The translations under genes and the position numbers were made by a program. The notes below the pieces were generated by a model. The model was not told the DNA's origin, did no database searches, and was given only the letters and a program-made list of their open reading frames with translations. Source: Nectonema munidae (Eukaryota > Nematomorpha > Nectonematoida > Nectonematidae). Taken from it: 64,000 bases of DNA. This document shows, piece by piece, positions 11,901 to 23,249 of this stretch (positions within the stretch are counted from its first letter, which is position 1; each line of letters starts with the position of its first letter). The DNA lies in NCBI GenBank assembly GCA_030549495.1, contig JAUIRK010001059.1:868001-932000 (forward strand), in the 5' to 3' direction.

Positions 11901-12331
11901 GGAGATTAAATCACTCACTTTGCTCTAAAGATTTTAATTAGTTTATACAAATCAAATGTGATTCTCCTGTTTATTGGATAGTGGATCTTTTATAAAACAT
12001 GTTAATCAAAAGGAATGGCGTTTGTGCCCGAAGGGATTTATATTGTTATGCCAGATATATACTTATACTTGTTATACCGAAAATATTATTAGCATATACA
12101 GTTGTTTATACTTTAAGCCCTTTTTATTGATACTAAAAAGTTGTTTCTACTACCTTTTCATTTGAAGCTTCTTTTCGTTTAAAACCTTGTTGAATCATGA
12201 CGGCCTTGAACTTAGGTATTTACTGGCAAGGTATAAAGGCATGGTGTTCGAGGGTAAAGTTAAGCAAGGCGTTTACAATGGTCAACAATTTTTCAAATTC
12301 ATCAATTATTTAACGAGGAAGACTTTTTAAT

Positions 12332-12466
12332 GGGGAGTGAGTAAGGTTGGTTAGGTACTGGGTTTCGATAACTCAAGGTCTTGGGTTCGATACCGCATCA
12401 AGCCTACTTTCTCATAGTTCGATACAAGCGGCGCAATTGTGCCTTCTCGATGAAAACACCCCCCAA
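12332..12466 (+). repeat. tRNA-derived SINE copy 1
   Basis: Starts GGGGAGTGAGTAAGGTTGG, has a B-box-like GGGTTCGATACC, then the family body TTCTCATAGTTCGATACAAG and GTGCCTTCTCGATGAAAACA. The A-box/B-box spacing is that of a tRNA-derived pol III promoter. It belongs to the family also found at 16327, 27533, 33138, 33885, 40501 and 50171. Confidence 0.8.
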
Positions 12467-13351
12467 AAAACTGCTTATCGGCAAGGAAAAGTGATGCTTG
12501 GGAATATTTTGACGCCTTCACAAATATTTTTAGGTCCATCTCAAAATTATGAAGAGTTAGCGCGTATTGCCATAAGAGTCTTACTAGAACACACTTTTAT
12601 TCCAATTTATTTCATTTTTTCACAAACAAAAATAAAAATTTACTAGCCGCGATAAAAAAGCATTGCTGAGAAATTTTTTAGAATGAAATGATAATGCGAT
12701 ATTTTGAGCTTAATGTTTTTGTAAACAAATTTTCCACAAAAAATAAGCTCTCAATTTAGAATAACATCTTTATTTTAATTCGCTTTTCTTTTCTAACACC
12801 TTTTTTAATTAGAGTTTGTTCATAAGTAGACATAATTTTCAAATATCTAATCTCTAGCTTTATTTTTAATATATATCGGAAAATGTATTATGACCTTATC
12901 AGAATAATACGTGTTTAGGTTATGGACATAATATAGCCGACAATCTTTTAGATGAAATATTAATGGCCAATTAGAATTCAGTTCATTATTAATTTTTTCA
13001 TTTTGAAAAAACACCTTTTTGCGACACACAAAATTTTGTGTATTGATGATGGCCTAACACTTTAATTTTGTGATTAATAACAAGTTAAAAGCATTAATCA
13101 TTTCATTCATCATCTTTCACTTGAATAATACATCAGGGGCGCAGATCCTAAAAATTGGGGGAGGGGGGGGCGAACTTTTTTTTATAATTTTCAAAATTTA
13201 TTATAAAAGAATTTTTGTCCAATGAACACACCACCATTATTACCCGACATTATACTTGCACTGTAGCTCTCAATCCCACCACAACTGCACAGATTTTATG
13301 AAGTCAAATTACCTTGTTTGTAATTCTGATTGCATCACCCTTCTAGCTCAG

Positions 13352-14665
13352 TGGTTTTCAAACTGGAGTCCTCGGGGCCGCGAAGAAGTTCCATTGGGAT
13401 CGAGAAGAGGACACTGAATGAATCGTTTTTTTGCAAAATATTGGACCTATATTGGGTCATTTGCCACTTTTGTCAATAAATCATATTTAAGAATAAATAA
13501 GTTCGTCTTTGAATTGAGTACTATTTTTTTCTTTTATTACTTTTCAGGACTAATTTGTAAATGTGCATTTTTCTTAATGGATAAAAAAATTCTGAATTTG
13601 CAAAATATTAAGTATGGTTTGAAAAGTTTCAAAAAATATCTGTTGTCAAAAAGTCGCACAACATAGCAGAAGAGTTGATATTACCTTGTTGTAAAGATAT
13701 ATTAAAAGGGCTAAGAAGTTGTAAAGTTGAAACCTATTTTCCTGTCAAACGGTACCGTTAGAAGGCGAATAGGAGGGATGTCTGATGACAAGTCAGAGGT
13801 GGTTTTATTGATTCGGAATTCGATTTTCAACTTCTTTGCTCAGATTGATGAAACGATGGATGCTGCAAACTTGTGTCAGCCTGCGTTTACGTACAATATG
13901 TATATGACAAGAACCTGGTAGACGGTGTTTTATTTTGCAAAACTCAGCAATAGAACAACTGTAAGAGAAACATTTGACAAAGTGAAAATTTTTTTTACAG
14001 TACATGGTACTAAGTCGGAATCTGGCTAAGCAAAAATCTCCAGATGTTATTGCTACCTAGTGCGCCGAGCCATAAAACCATACCCGATGATTTGAAAAAT
14101 GTTTTCAATGAAGTCATTAAAACAGTGTATTTCATCAAAGCAAATGCTTCAAATTTTGTTTGTTTTCAATTTGAAAAACTCTTGCTGAACTCAAACGTGA
14201 GGTGGATTTCCAAAGGAAGATTTTCCAATCGATAATATGGAAAGAAATCCAGCAATTTCTGGAAGGCAAACTAGACATGCATGTAGAATTTTCTGATGCC
14301 GTTTTCGTATATTTATATAATTTTTACTGAACATATTTGAATATATAAATTCCTTTAACTTTGCGCTGTAAGGAAAAGAGATCAGGGTACTCCATTGTAA
14401 TAAAAAATGACAGCTTTTAAAATGAAGCTGAAATAATTGCATTCTTTGACAAGAAAAATTTTGCTGAATTTTCGAACATATGCTGATGAAAATAAGATTT
14501 TCATTAATAAAAATGTCCCAGAAACCATAAAACACTGTGTAGCATGCCAAGAAATTTCTCTTTATTTTCTTAATCTACAAAAATTTGAAAATTACTATCA
14601 ACTTATCAAAAACCCGTTTATAATCTCAATTAGTAATCTGACCTCAGAATTGATTAATAATTAAG
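13352..14665 (+). mobile_element. hAT-Charlie transposase relic
   Basis: CAGTGGTTTTCAAACTGGAG at 13352 is a classic Charlie-type terminus. Open pieces at 13727-13921 and 14044-14235 read LSNGTVRRRIGGMSDD and AQIDETMDAANL, matching the LSNDTVxRRIxDMSxD and LDExTDxAN motifs of Charlie/SCAND3-like transposases (the latter includes the first catalytic acid), then IPDDLKNVFNEVIKTVYFIK, matching LPxxLKxVLxxVIKxVNFIK. Frameshifts separate the pieces. The dimerisation domain and right end were not found. Confidence 0.65.
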
Positions 14666-14924
14666 GAGGTGCAAAACATGGTTTTCTGAAATATCTCATA
14701 GAGAGTCCTATGCTTGCAAAAATTAATTGTTCTACTAAATTAGTGTTCAGACAATTTAAAAAAAAACAATTGTGTCGATTTTTTAGTACAGAAGTATATA
14801 TGTTTATTTCTTTTTTTAAATGAGACCTCGAGCTATTAAAAAATTATAGTTAGACCGCTATGACGAAAATTTTTAAGTTTGTGAGCAACTCTTCAAGCTC
14901 AACAAGGAACACCAGATGTAATTA

Positions 14925-15070
14925 AGTCTTTAACCCTCCTTATTGCCATTTACCAGTTATTAAAACGAATGGTCACAGTCTACCTGTATAGTCTATAAGA
15001 TATGCTATACTCTAACAAAGTGAAGGTTTTATACCATGACTAAAAATGATCTCTTTTGTAAATCTTTAGG
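14925..15070 (-). repeat. Dispersed repeat, inverted relative to 22138-22300
   Basis: The reverse complement reads GTCATGGTATAAAACCTTCA, GTTAGAGTATAGCATATCT and TTTTAATAACTGG in order, each matching the + strand of 22138-22300 with a few changes. The spacing is similar. Element type unknown. Confidence 0.5.
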
Positions 15071-15182
15071 GATCTGAATTTTTGGTTGAACCGATTTTAT
15101 ATTTGGTGTTCGAAGATTAAACATGTCTTTTTCTTCTAAAGACAATAAGGAAAGGGTTGTATTAGAGGACACATTGGTAATA

Positions 15183-15245
15183 CAGTCAGACCTCATTTAT
15201 CCGACATCAGATTATTCGACAATCCCACTATCCAATGCAATATGG
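15183..15245 (+). mobile_element. Tigger/pogo left terminal repeat
   Basis: After a TA dinucleotide, CAGTCAGACCTCATTTATCC followed by GACATC fits the CAGTCAAACCTCGTTTATCCGA-type end of Tigger elements. No right end found; likely a truncated copy. Confidence 0.5.
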
Positions 15246-16326
15246 ATTAGGAGCTATAAGATATTTCTCAGCCTCTCATCTCAGTAATTGTCAAGAAGTC
15301 TGATTCATATCAAATGAATTGGTTAGGTGGATTTGATTACTCTGTACTTGAAATGCATTTTTGCTTAAAATTAAATTTTAAAATTTTTAGCAAAGAAATG
15401 TTACCAAGCTTGATTAGTAACACAGAAAAACAAAAAATCATCTTATATAATTTTCATATTCTACCTACACATATTTTCAGGCAGTAAAGTAAATTATTTG
15501 AAAATTTATTTAGGATATGGGTCTATGAATGGACAGGTATGTAGTCGTGAATTTAAATTTGGCCATTTTATTTAAATAGAAATTGAAGGTTTATAATTTT
15601 TGGAAGAAATATTCTACGCTTAGTTATACGCTAAAAATTACATGAAAATGAAATTATTTGTACTAAGTTTATTTAACAAAAATTTGAAGCAAAGTGTAAA
15701 AACATTGCTAACTATTCAAAAGAAATCTTGATAAAAAAACTAAGACATTAAATAAAGCGAATATCTAAGGATAAAGATGCTATATATTTGATTTCTAGAA
15801 TAAGACCCCCGCCCACTTCAAGTACATGGGGAGGGGGCAAAAGCTAATTTTAATGCGGGCAGGAATATAAGAAAGTGTATACATTTATGTATTTCAAAGG
15901 AGTTTCACTCTCCCCTCCACCCCCCCCCCCCCTCTGGATATGCCCCTGTAAAACATATGTATTACGTTTGAAAAATATTGAAAATAAGAAAAACAAAGAA
16001 AAGTAGAATAAATCATGTTTACAACATACAAAATTTTACGCGCTTGTAGAAAGACTCATAAAGTGATGCGATGGAAAGAATTATGTTCAAATGGCGACAC
16101 ATAGATTTTATCCCACGGCCTAAATTTACGTCGTGACTCTTGTTCAAGAAACACTAAACTAAATAACAGTAAAACAAGAAGAAATAATGAACAGACCAAA
16201 TGTAATGAGGACGCCTGCCTTTTTCTTCTGAGCTAAGAAACGATTTTTCTTCATCGATACTATGTATTGGATTGGTGTTACGCATATTTTGAAAGGTCTT
16301 TTTGAATAAATCGAAGCCAAACAAAA

Positions 16327-16425
16327 AGGGGCGTGAGTAGGGTTGGTTAGATGCTGGATTCGATAACTCAAGGTCTTGGGTTCGATCCCGCATCAAGCAA
16401 TTGTGCCTTTTCGATGAAAACACCC
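16327..16425 (+). repeat. tRNA-derived SINE copy 2, internally deleted
   Basis: GGGGCGTGAGTAGGGTTGG start, B box GGGTTCGATCCC, then CATCAAGC runs directly into AATTGTGCC. Compared with the copy at 50171 about 40 bases of the body (the CTTTCCTCATAGTTCGATA segment) are missing. Confidence 0.8.
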
Positions 16426-16638
16426 TTGATACTAAATAAACCGCTTGATCAATAGTGCAAATTTCTTTTATGTTCTGCAGGGTTTGCTAGTTATCTGACT
16501 AAGGAAATTACATCTATTTGCCTGATTTTGAAACACCGATTTAAGAGTTTACAAAATATGAGAAACAGTTCAGATTCTTTACTGGCAATACTTTAAATGC
16601 AAATTTAATTTAAAATATCAGTCATAAGAAAAAATATA

Positions 16639-19079
16639 CAGTTAAATATCAGTATCTCGAACATGGGATATCTGGAACGAAGAAAGATTATGTCGAAGTC
16701 AATTGCCGGTAAGATTTTATTCTCAATATAACCCATGTAAAAAACTCCTGTTATCTCGAATACCTAGCTTATTTCGAAGTATATTTAAGGTCCCAAGTAC
16801 AATTTTTACTTTGGTTATCTCGAAGTGAAGTCATTTTTCTGGCTTGCTAAATATGTCTAGTGTCTTCACCTTATTAATTCCCGGCTACAACACATCACAC
16901 TTTTAAACATTGGATGTAGGGTAAAACTAGCACTAGCGTTTGCCAATTTTCACTCAATTTGTATGCAATAAATAAGTTCACAGCAACTCCAAATAAACAT
17001 AGCAAATATTAGGTATTAGTAATATAACATTACGTGATATGTTGAAAAAACGCACGCTATATGGTAAACCTATTCTTTTTCATTCATATCTTTTTTATGA
17101 TATGGCATGTTATTTTTTATTAAACATGTCTATACATGTTTTAAATATTAATAAATGTAATAGTATTACTTACTGTGATTAGAAACACACGCTGTATATT
17201 AATCATAATCTCTTTTAAGAAATAACATACTTTCTTTATCTAACAAGTCTCAAGACACTCACTACACTACAGATAAGCTTTCCACTTATGGTATTAAACG
17301 AAAGCTAAAAATCCATACTATAGAAACGAAATTACAAGCCATTCTCGATGTAGAGGCTGGAAGAGATAATAAATCCGCTATTGCAAAGAAGTGCAAAATT
17401 CCTCAAAATACTTTATCTACGTGGATCAAAAATGAGCAAAAGATCCTAGATGCCTACGAGAGAAAAAAGACGAGAACAGCCACATTTAAAGACCGCCAAT
17501 GGTCCAAGAAAGCAAGAGACGAGAATATAGCAGTGTCGGGGCCTCTTCTTATCACAAAAGCAAATTTTGCTTCTCAGTTTGGTGAGAACTTCAAATGTAC
17601 AAATGGGTGGCTCGAACATTTCAAAGAGCGTCACAACATTACATTTAAACGTGTATGTGGGGACAGATTAAAGCGTAGTGTTCTACTCTGCAGACAATTT
17701 TGGAGGAATACAGTCCCTGTGACATCTTTAATGCTGATGAAACTGGGCTATTTTTTGTTTACTACATAAGAAAACTCGAGTTTAAAGGAACACATTGCCA
17801 TGGTGGTAAAAACCGTAAGGAGTGTCTAACTGTTTTAGTTTGTTTTTTTCTGTTTTTGTTCCGAAAAGATGCCTCTTCTTGTTATTGGAAAGCCAAAAAA
17901 ACCATGATGTTTTAAAAACATCAAAACTCTACTGTTGGGTGAAATGTCTTTTTTTATGTCGAGGATAATCTTTACTGTTGGGTGAAAAAACTCGATCAAA
18001 AATTTTCTAGTCAGAAGAGAAAATTTACTATGATTGTAGACAACTGTCCAGCTCATCACAAAGTCAAGAAAGTAAAAAAACTCACTTTGTTTTTTTAGCG
18101 CCTAACACTACAAGTAAGATTCAGCCTTTGGACGAGGGTATTATACAAAATCTAAAAGTCAATTATCGAATACTTGTTATCGTGAAGAGGCTAAAATCTA
18201 TTATTTAAACAGATAAAAAAGATTGTAACAGTTATAAAGATCGCAATACTTGATGCATTACGGATGCTTAACGAAGCATGAGACAAAGTTACAAAAAAAA
18301 CCTCAGAATTGTTTCAAACATGCAAATTTTAAATCTGCTTCCAATGAGAATCAGGTTCATTCTGACAGTGATAGAGAATATCCAGATGACATACACTTAG
18401 ATGCTCTTCACTCATGTGTGCCGTTCGAAGATTACGCTCGAATTGACGAGACTCTCGTGACAGCAGAATCTACTACAGACAAAGACATCGTAGAAAATAT
18501 GATTGCAGCAAGAAATGAAAGAAAATGAAGAAAAAGGAAAAACAGAATCACCAAAGAAAAAGCCTACACTATCACAGGTTAACGATGCCATGAAAATTAT
18601 ACAAAACTGGATTGAAAGTCAGATAATATGGAAGATCTTGTACCAAGCTATCACAAGATCCTACGCCGAATAGTGTCTATGGAAGTGAATGCATATATTC
18701 TGAAAGAGAGCTACATCACCAATTTTTTGGGTGGTTGTGAAAGTAACCGCAATGTTTGATATCATGTTAATGAGGAAGTAATACAATGTGTCGACAGTGT
18801 TAAACATTTAATATATTTAAAATATGTAAATAGTGTTACATACTTTTAATTTTCCTCTATCATCAATTTTAATTTTCAATGATATTGTTTATATGTTTAA
18901 TTCGTCATAATAAAATACAACTTTATTTCTTCTTAGTTATTTTCGTCATTACAAATTCTTGAAGTATAACCCATATGCCTTTTAAGAGTAGGACATTTCA
19001 ACCACTGATATCTCGAACCTCTGGATATCATGAAGTTTTTCATCGGTCGCCTGAAGTTCGAGATACAGAGGTTTAACTA
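16639..19079 (+). mobile_element. Tigger/pogo transposon, 2.4 kb, nearly full length
   Basis: Ends: CAGTTAAATATCAGTATCTC at 16639 and, inverted, TAGTTAAACCTCTGTATCTC at 19079, flanked on both sides by TA (16637-16638, 19080-19081). The transposase reads in order: psq-type helix-turn-helix GIKRKLKIHTIETKLQAILD and IPQNTLSTWIKNEQKIL (about 17288-17450), the CENP-B-like NGWLEHFKERHNITFKRV (to 17660), FNADETGLFF (first catalytic Asp), LLVIGK, MIVDNCPAHH (second Asp) and QPLDEGIIQN (third Asp, about 18120-18150). At least two frame changes (near 17700 and 17930) and stops break it, so it is inactive. Length is normal for Tigger. Confidence 0.85.
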
Positions 19080-19619
19080 TATTTTCACAACAAAAGAGTT
19101 TTAAAAGAACTGATAGTTTTTTTCCTCAAGTTTTTATAAGACAAAGTATTGTTTACCCAAAACATTAAATTCTAAAAGATTGGAGTAAGGATACAGGTTG
19201 CACGTGGCCAAGCATCGGTTAAAAAGCATACATCATAGAATAATATTACAATAAAGAAAGGAGTCGGTTTCCCAAACTTAAAGAAAAATCGCACAAAATG
19301 TTCACCTATTTTTAAATAAGAAATAATAATAATAGTTAACTCTTTTTTCATATCGAAATAAATAAGATTCAAAGGTGCAAAATGGTTAAAAAAAATTATT
19401 TTTTCTTCAAATTTTAGGTTCGTCGAGTTTATACAAATGACCGCTTTTTGTTTGACAGACAGTATTTTAAATACACAGGCTCCTTAATAGCCAATAGAAG
19501 CTCATAGAAATAGAAAAAATTTGAATATACATGCGAAATAGTTTAAGAGAAATACATTTATGGAAAATTTTATTAAAATTAAATGAAATGACAAAAGAAA
19601 TTCTAAAAAATTTGACAAT

Positions 19620-19625
19620 TTTATT
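19620..19625 (-). promoter_or_regulatory. Possible poly(A) signal overlapping the CSTF1 stop
   Basis: On the minus strand GAA-TAA-AAT contains AATAAA across the stop codon. If used, the 3' UTR would be only about 15-35 bases. Use is unproven; AATAAA is common by chance in DNA this AT-rich. Confidence 0.35.
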
Positions 19626-20919
19626 CATGTTTTCTCTGCCAAAATCGAGCTCTGCAATCATCTGAACAAGAAACTAGAAAGGGGTCAGTAGGGGAATGAG
19701 CAAAATACCTAACGAAATTTTGATGCGTCAGGGAGAGAGGAGGCTTTTGTTCCGCGGTACTTGCTTGCCACGAAAAGAGTGATTTGGTTGGGCACAAATA
19801 CAAAATGAAGTCTTCGTTGTGATTGAAGGAGACTTTCGGATTGAAATCAACACCTGAAGTGGGCAGATAGGCAGAAGGCACGCGATAGGCCATCAAGCAA
19901 CGATTCATGCGAAGTTCCCAAAGCTTAACAACACTACCATCCTTACCCGCAGACAACAGGTAGTGCGTGTTTTTGGAAACGCAGATGCTCGTTACAGTGT
20001 AGTGGTCGTGTGCAGAATCAATGCTCAGATAAGAGCGCATAGAGCGCCCATCCCACAACTTGATGCTTCCGTCCATGGAAGCGGATGCATAGAATTTCGC
20101 GCTAACGGGACACATAGCGACATCAGTGATCGCCTGCGAGTGCTGCTCGTTGGCGTTGTAGCAGGTGAAGCAGGCAGACGTGGAGAGGTTGTAAAGGCGC
20201 AGAGTTGGGCTGCTGCATCCAACCAACAGGTACTCGCCCCCCGGATGCACAGCGATAGATTCAACTGGCGCACACTCATTAATACACTTTATGCCTTTCT
20301 TGAGAGCAGGCTTGGAGTAGTCGAAGCATTTGATGGTTGTGTCCCTACTCCCGGAAATGAGAAAAGGGTTCGTGGGGTGGAAGGAGATACACTTCACCTC
20401 GTCTGAGTGATCGTATAGAGTTCGGATCACAGGGTGGCTGTCAGGATTTTGATCTGCCTGAGTTTGTGTTCCTGAGGCGTTGTAGTAGGAACGAGCATTG
20501 ATCTTATTCACGTCGATAATCTTGATAGAGGCATCTTCTGATCCCGTAGCAATCAAGCCGCCATCCAAACTAAAACAGGTTGTTCGGCAGGCATTTTTGT
20601 GGGCCGTCATGTACTTCGTTTCGTAAAGGGATATGAGGGGAGCAGTCACAGATTCTTTACCCACAACTTTATCTGCGTCTAGATCCAGACGTTCCTTGGA
20701 GACGCAGTTTTCATCAGTCTTCGATGAAGTCTTCAAGGAGGACGAGTAGTGAAGGTAAAGCTGGTTGGAGGGTGGACAGTTGACAACGTTGATGGCACTC
20801 AGATCTGCAAGTTTCATTGCACACTCTTGAAATCCATCGTAGAACAACTGGCGAATCATCAAGCGGTACAACGCTTCGCTTATTTCCAAAGCATCACTGT
20901 TATTTTTACTATCTAACAT
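19621..20919 (-). CDS. CSTF1: Cleavage stimulation factor subunit 1 (CstF-50)
   Basis: CstF-50 is the WD40 subunit of the nuclear cleavage stimulation factor that, with CstF-64 and CstF-77, recognises GU-rich elements during mRNA 3'-end formation. The 432-residue product equals the usual length (human 431). Residues about 10-52 form the N-terminal dimerisation domain (LYRLMIRQLFYDGFQECAMK). The WD40 propeller follows, with clear blades: ACRTTCFSLDGGLIATGSED, HPVIRTLYDHSDEVKCISFH, ISGSRDTTIKCFDYSKPALK, PTLRLYNLSTSACF, DGSIKLWDGRSMRS, LSAGKDGSVVKLWELR and SCSDDCRARFWQRK at the C-terminus. HPVIRTLYDHxDEV and SGSRDxTxKxFDYSKP are family-specific. One exon. The TAA stop is part of AATAAA (19620-19625). 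Confidence 0.95.
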   Translation of the reverse strand: MLDSKNNSDALEISEALYRLMIRQLFYDGFQECAMKLADLSAINVVNCPPSNQLYLHYSSSLKTSSKTDENCVSKERLDLDADKVVGKESVTAPLISLYETKYMTAHKNACRTTCFSLDGGLIATGSEDASIKIIDVNKINARSYYNASGTQTQADQNPDSHPVIRTLYDHSDEVKCISFHPTNPFLISGSRDTTIKCFDYSKPALKKGIKCINECAPVESIAVHPGGEYLLVGCSSPTLRLYNLSTSACFTCYNANEQHSQAITDVAMCPVSAKFYASASMDGSIKLWDGRSMRSYLSIDSAHDHYTVTSICVSKNTHYLLSAGKDGSVVKLWELRMNRCLMAYRVPSAYLPTSGVDFNPKVSFNHNEDFILYLCPTKSLFSWQASTAEQKPPLSLTHQNFVRYFAHSPTDPFLVSCSDDCRARFWQRKHE

Positions 20920-21640
20920 TTTACGATATTCTAAATCAGAAATTACAAGCAGATAAGATCATACATGTAGATAGAACTAATAAGATAGATAGCAACTTTA
21001 AAGATGGAGAAGCTTAAAACTAATCTTTTCGTACTAAATGTATATAACGCAGTAATCTGCAATATCTAAAAATATAGTCAAGATTTGTCTACACCAAAAC
21101 AGATGTCTCCCAGTTAATTTTATGAAAAAATTTGGCCTTTTTTCAAGTTCTTATACTTCAAGTTTTAAAAGTGGAAAAATAGAACATAAAAACAATTTTT
21201 ATTACAAATCTAATTGAAAAATTCAAAAAATTGAATTTTTAGACTACTTTGGGGTAGGAAAGCGGGGGTGGGTCCGATAATCCCCAGTTACCTCAGTCCC
21301 AGTTTTTTGCAGGTAGTGGCACCCATGTAAATTCTTCAATTTAGGAGACATTTCCACACATGGTTAGTGAGTTTAGTATCGCGTGCAGCACTTTTGGAAA
21401 ATGGTGATTTGGGTCTACATTAAAGAAATGTTTTAAAAGATTGTTGTTGTTAGCTCCCTGATTACACTATCTCATTATCAGTGTAATCAACAGTTCATTA
21501 CAGAGACAGAGAAAAAAAAATTAAATTTCCTATAATGAGATGAGGGAGTATTCTACTACGAGTAAATGCTCTCAGGAAAAAGTATATAATTTTGTTACAC
21601 TTTCGTAGCAGCAACGATGAGAACGAGTATTTTCAGCGAA

Positions 21641-21685
21641 CCTACATACAAGTCACCGTTAGGTGCTGCTGACTTTGTATGTAGG
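21641..21685. repeat. Perfect-looking 14-base stem hairpin
   Basis: CCTACATACAAGTC pairs with GACTTTGTATGTAGG (one bulge), and the loop itself contains CACC/GGTG around GTTA, giving a two-part stem. It could be the centre of a palindromic mobile element or a structured RNA; neither is shown. Confidence 0.5.
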
Positions 21686-22137
21686 CTTCTACTTATGGCT
21701 TAATAATTGGCTAGGCATAAACTATATCTCGCATGGCTTGAACCACAAATGAATTGCTTGAGTGTTGCATGAATGTGAGTGCAGTTGAAAAGATGATGTG
21801 TGTGTTGATTACAAAGTGGACAGCGCGAATTCATGTGTGTTTTGCGATCACATTTTTGGAAAAGATTGTTCATGTACTTTTTTCATGTTTCTAATTACAC
21901 ATTCACTTTACCTTTAATTTCAGGTGTAAAAACTGAATAAAGGTGCCTATTTTTCAGAAAAATTGAAAGAAAAAGTTTTAGATCATCGAGACAATAAATG
22001 GAATAAGTACTAAAACGCTTATGAAACGTTTACCTTTCTATACTGTCCTAAGAAGAGAGGCATATTTTTGACCTCCGAACAAGAAATACTGTAATGGCTC
22101 AATCAATAATTCTGTTCATTAAAGATTTACAAAGGAA

Positions 22138-22300
22138 TAGTTTTTAGAGTCATGGTATAAAATCTTCACGTGGTTAGAGTAGAGCATATCTGGGGATGAG
22201 GCTTTTTGTTATGCATGATGTTGATTCAGTACTAGAACATCCAAATCTGAAAAGGCATTTGTGCCCATCGATTTTAATAACTGGCAAAAAGAAATAACGA
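22138..22300 (+). repeat. Dispersed repeat, inverted partner of 14925-15070
   Basis: Contains GTCATGGTATAAAATCTTCA, GTTAGAGTAGAGCATATCT and TTTTAATAACTGG, matching the reverse complement of 14925-15070. Confidence 0.5.
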
Positions 22301-22342
22301 TGAATAGATATGCCTTATTAAGCATACAATGTGTAGTGATTA

Positions 22343-22420
22343 CAGTGCCCGCGCTACCTATATAATTTTTGGGCACGTGCCCCCCCCCCCCCTATATTAA
22401 TCTTTGCATTATAATTTGAT
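22343..22420 (+). mobile_element. Left end of hAT MITE family (solo fragment)
   Basis: CAGTGCCCGCGCTACCTATA followed by GGGCACGTG and a 14-base C run, then CTATATTAATCTTTGC, matches the left end of the whole MITE at 23948. No right end follows within 1.5 kb, so this copy is truncated. Confidence 0.75.
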
Positions 22421-23249
22421 TATATAATATTCTTTTTAAATAAAAAGATACAACATTTTATAAATTTTTGAGAATATACAATTGAACTTAATTTTAGATA
22501 CTTTAGTTAGACAAAAGATTAAAATAAAATTTGTTACTACTATATTAAAATATGATCAATAATTGGTAGTTTTTTTTTATTTTTGATCATCCTTCATTTT
22601 ATAATTAAGGGTGAAATATTCAGCAAAAAGTAATTTCTAAACATTTATCAAAAAATACTTTGGAGACTTATCTATCTTAAATGTTATTTTTATTATGAAG
22701 AAAAGAAGACATTTATTTACACAATGGTAGCAATAATTTCTAACTAATACAAAGATTAAATGTAAAATATATATATATATATACTGCAGACTGTTCCCTC
22801 AATAGAATGTGCAAAATGGAATCGACTTTAAGATCTGTGTATTATATGCATGTGTTTATGAGTATGTTTCCTCTTCATTGTTGAACTCATATCATGGTGG
22901 CTTTAGTCAATTTTTACTGTATAAAAATTTATTGAAATATTAATTTTAAATATCAAAGATAAGTTGAATATTTCATAATTTTTATGTATTTCTTTGAACA
23001 TTTTATAAACATTTCTATTTTTTTTATCAAGAATACGATTGGAAGATAAAATTTGAGCATTCTAAGCGAAAACGTATTATAGTAATATTTATCGGTAGAA
23101 TAATGGAAGATTAATTATAGTGATTTGATTGATTGATTCGAAGTTAACTCAAATTGTAAGTCGCTAGAACTTGAAAGCTGGCATGAGCTTAAAAAACAGA
23201 AGGAGAATAATTGTATAAGTTCACAGATGAAAAAGTCAGCTAATTGTTC

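Larger units (their letters stand above)
13134..15948. mobile_element. Composite hAT element with nested insertions
   Basis: The left end is CAGGGGCGCAGATCC followed by a G run; the right end is GGATATGCCCCTG preceded by a C run, so the ends are inverted and G/C-tract-bearing. The flanking 8-mers are TAATACAT (13126-13133) and TAAAACAT (15949-15956), seven of eight identical, as expected for a hAT target duplication. Inside lie a Charlie-like hAT left end and transposase (13352-14665), a dispersed repeat (14925-15070) and a Tigger left end (15183), so the block is a nest rather than a single gene-bearing element. Confidence 0.6.
20920..22337. other. CSTF1 upstream region; two hairpins, no gene seen
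   Basis: No coding stretch is supported. Two inverted repeats stand out: GATTACACT/AGTGTAATC (21460-21488) and CCTACATACAAGTC/GACTTTGTATGTAGG (21641-21685). A dispersed repeat occupies 22138-22300. The CSTF1 promoter is expected near 20920-21100 but no motif is clear. Confidence 0.5.

Noticed and set aside
12380-12410. Possible tRNA gene (B-box-like GGGTTCGATACC)
   Set aside because: The head lacks a full cloverleaf and recurs with an attached SINE body at several sites.
16154-16423. Minus-strand frames with [25 protein letters not shown] sequence, also near 50090-50275
   Set aside because: These are the tRNA-derived SINE read backwards; the same words recur at each SINE copy.
19963-20406. 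147-residue + strand open frame
   Set aside because: It is antisense to the CSTF1 WD40 region; the minus-strand protein is conserved and this frame is not.
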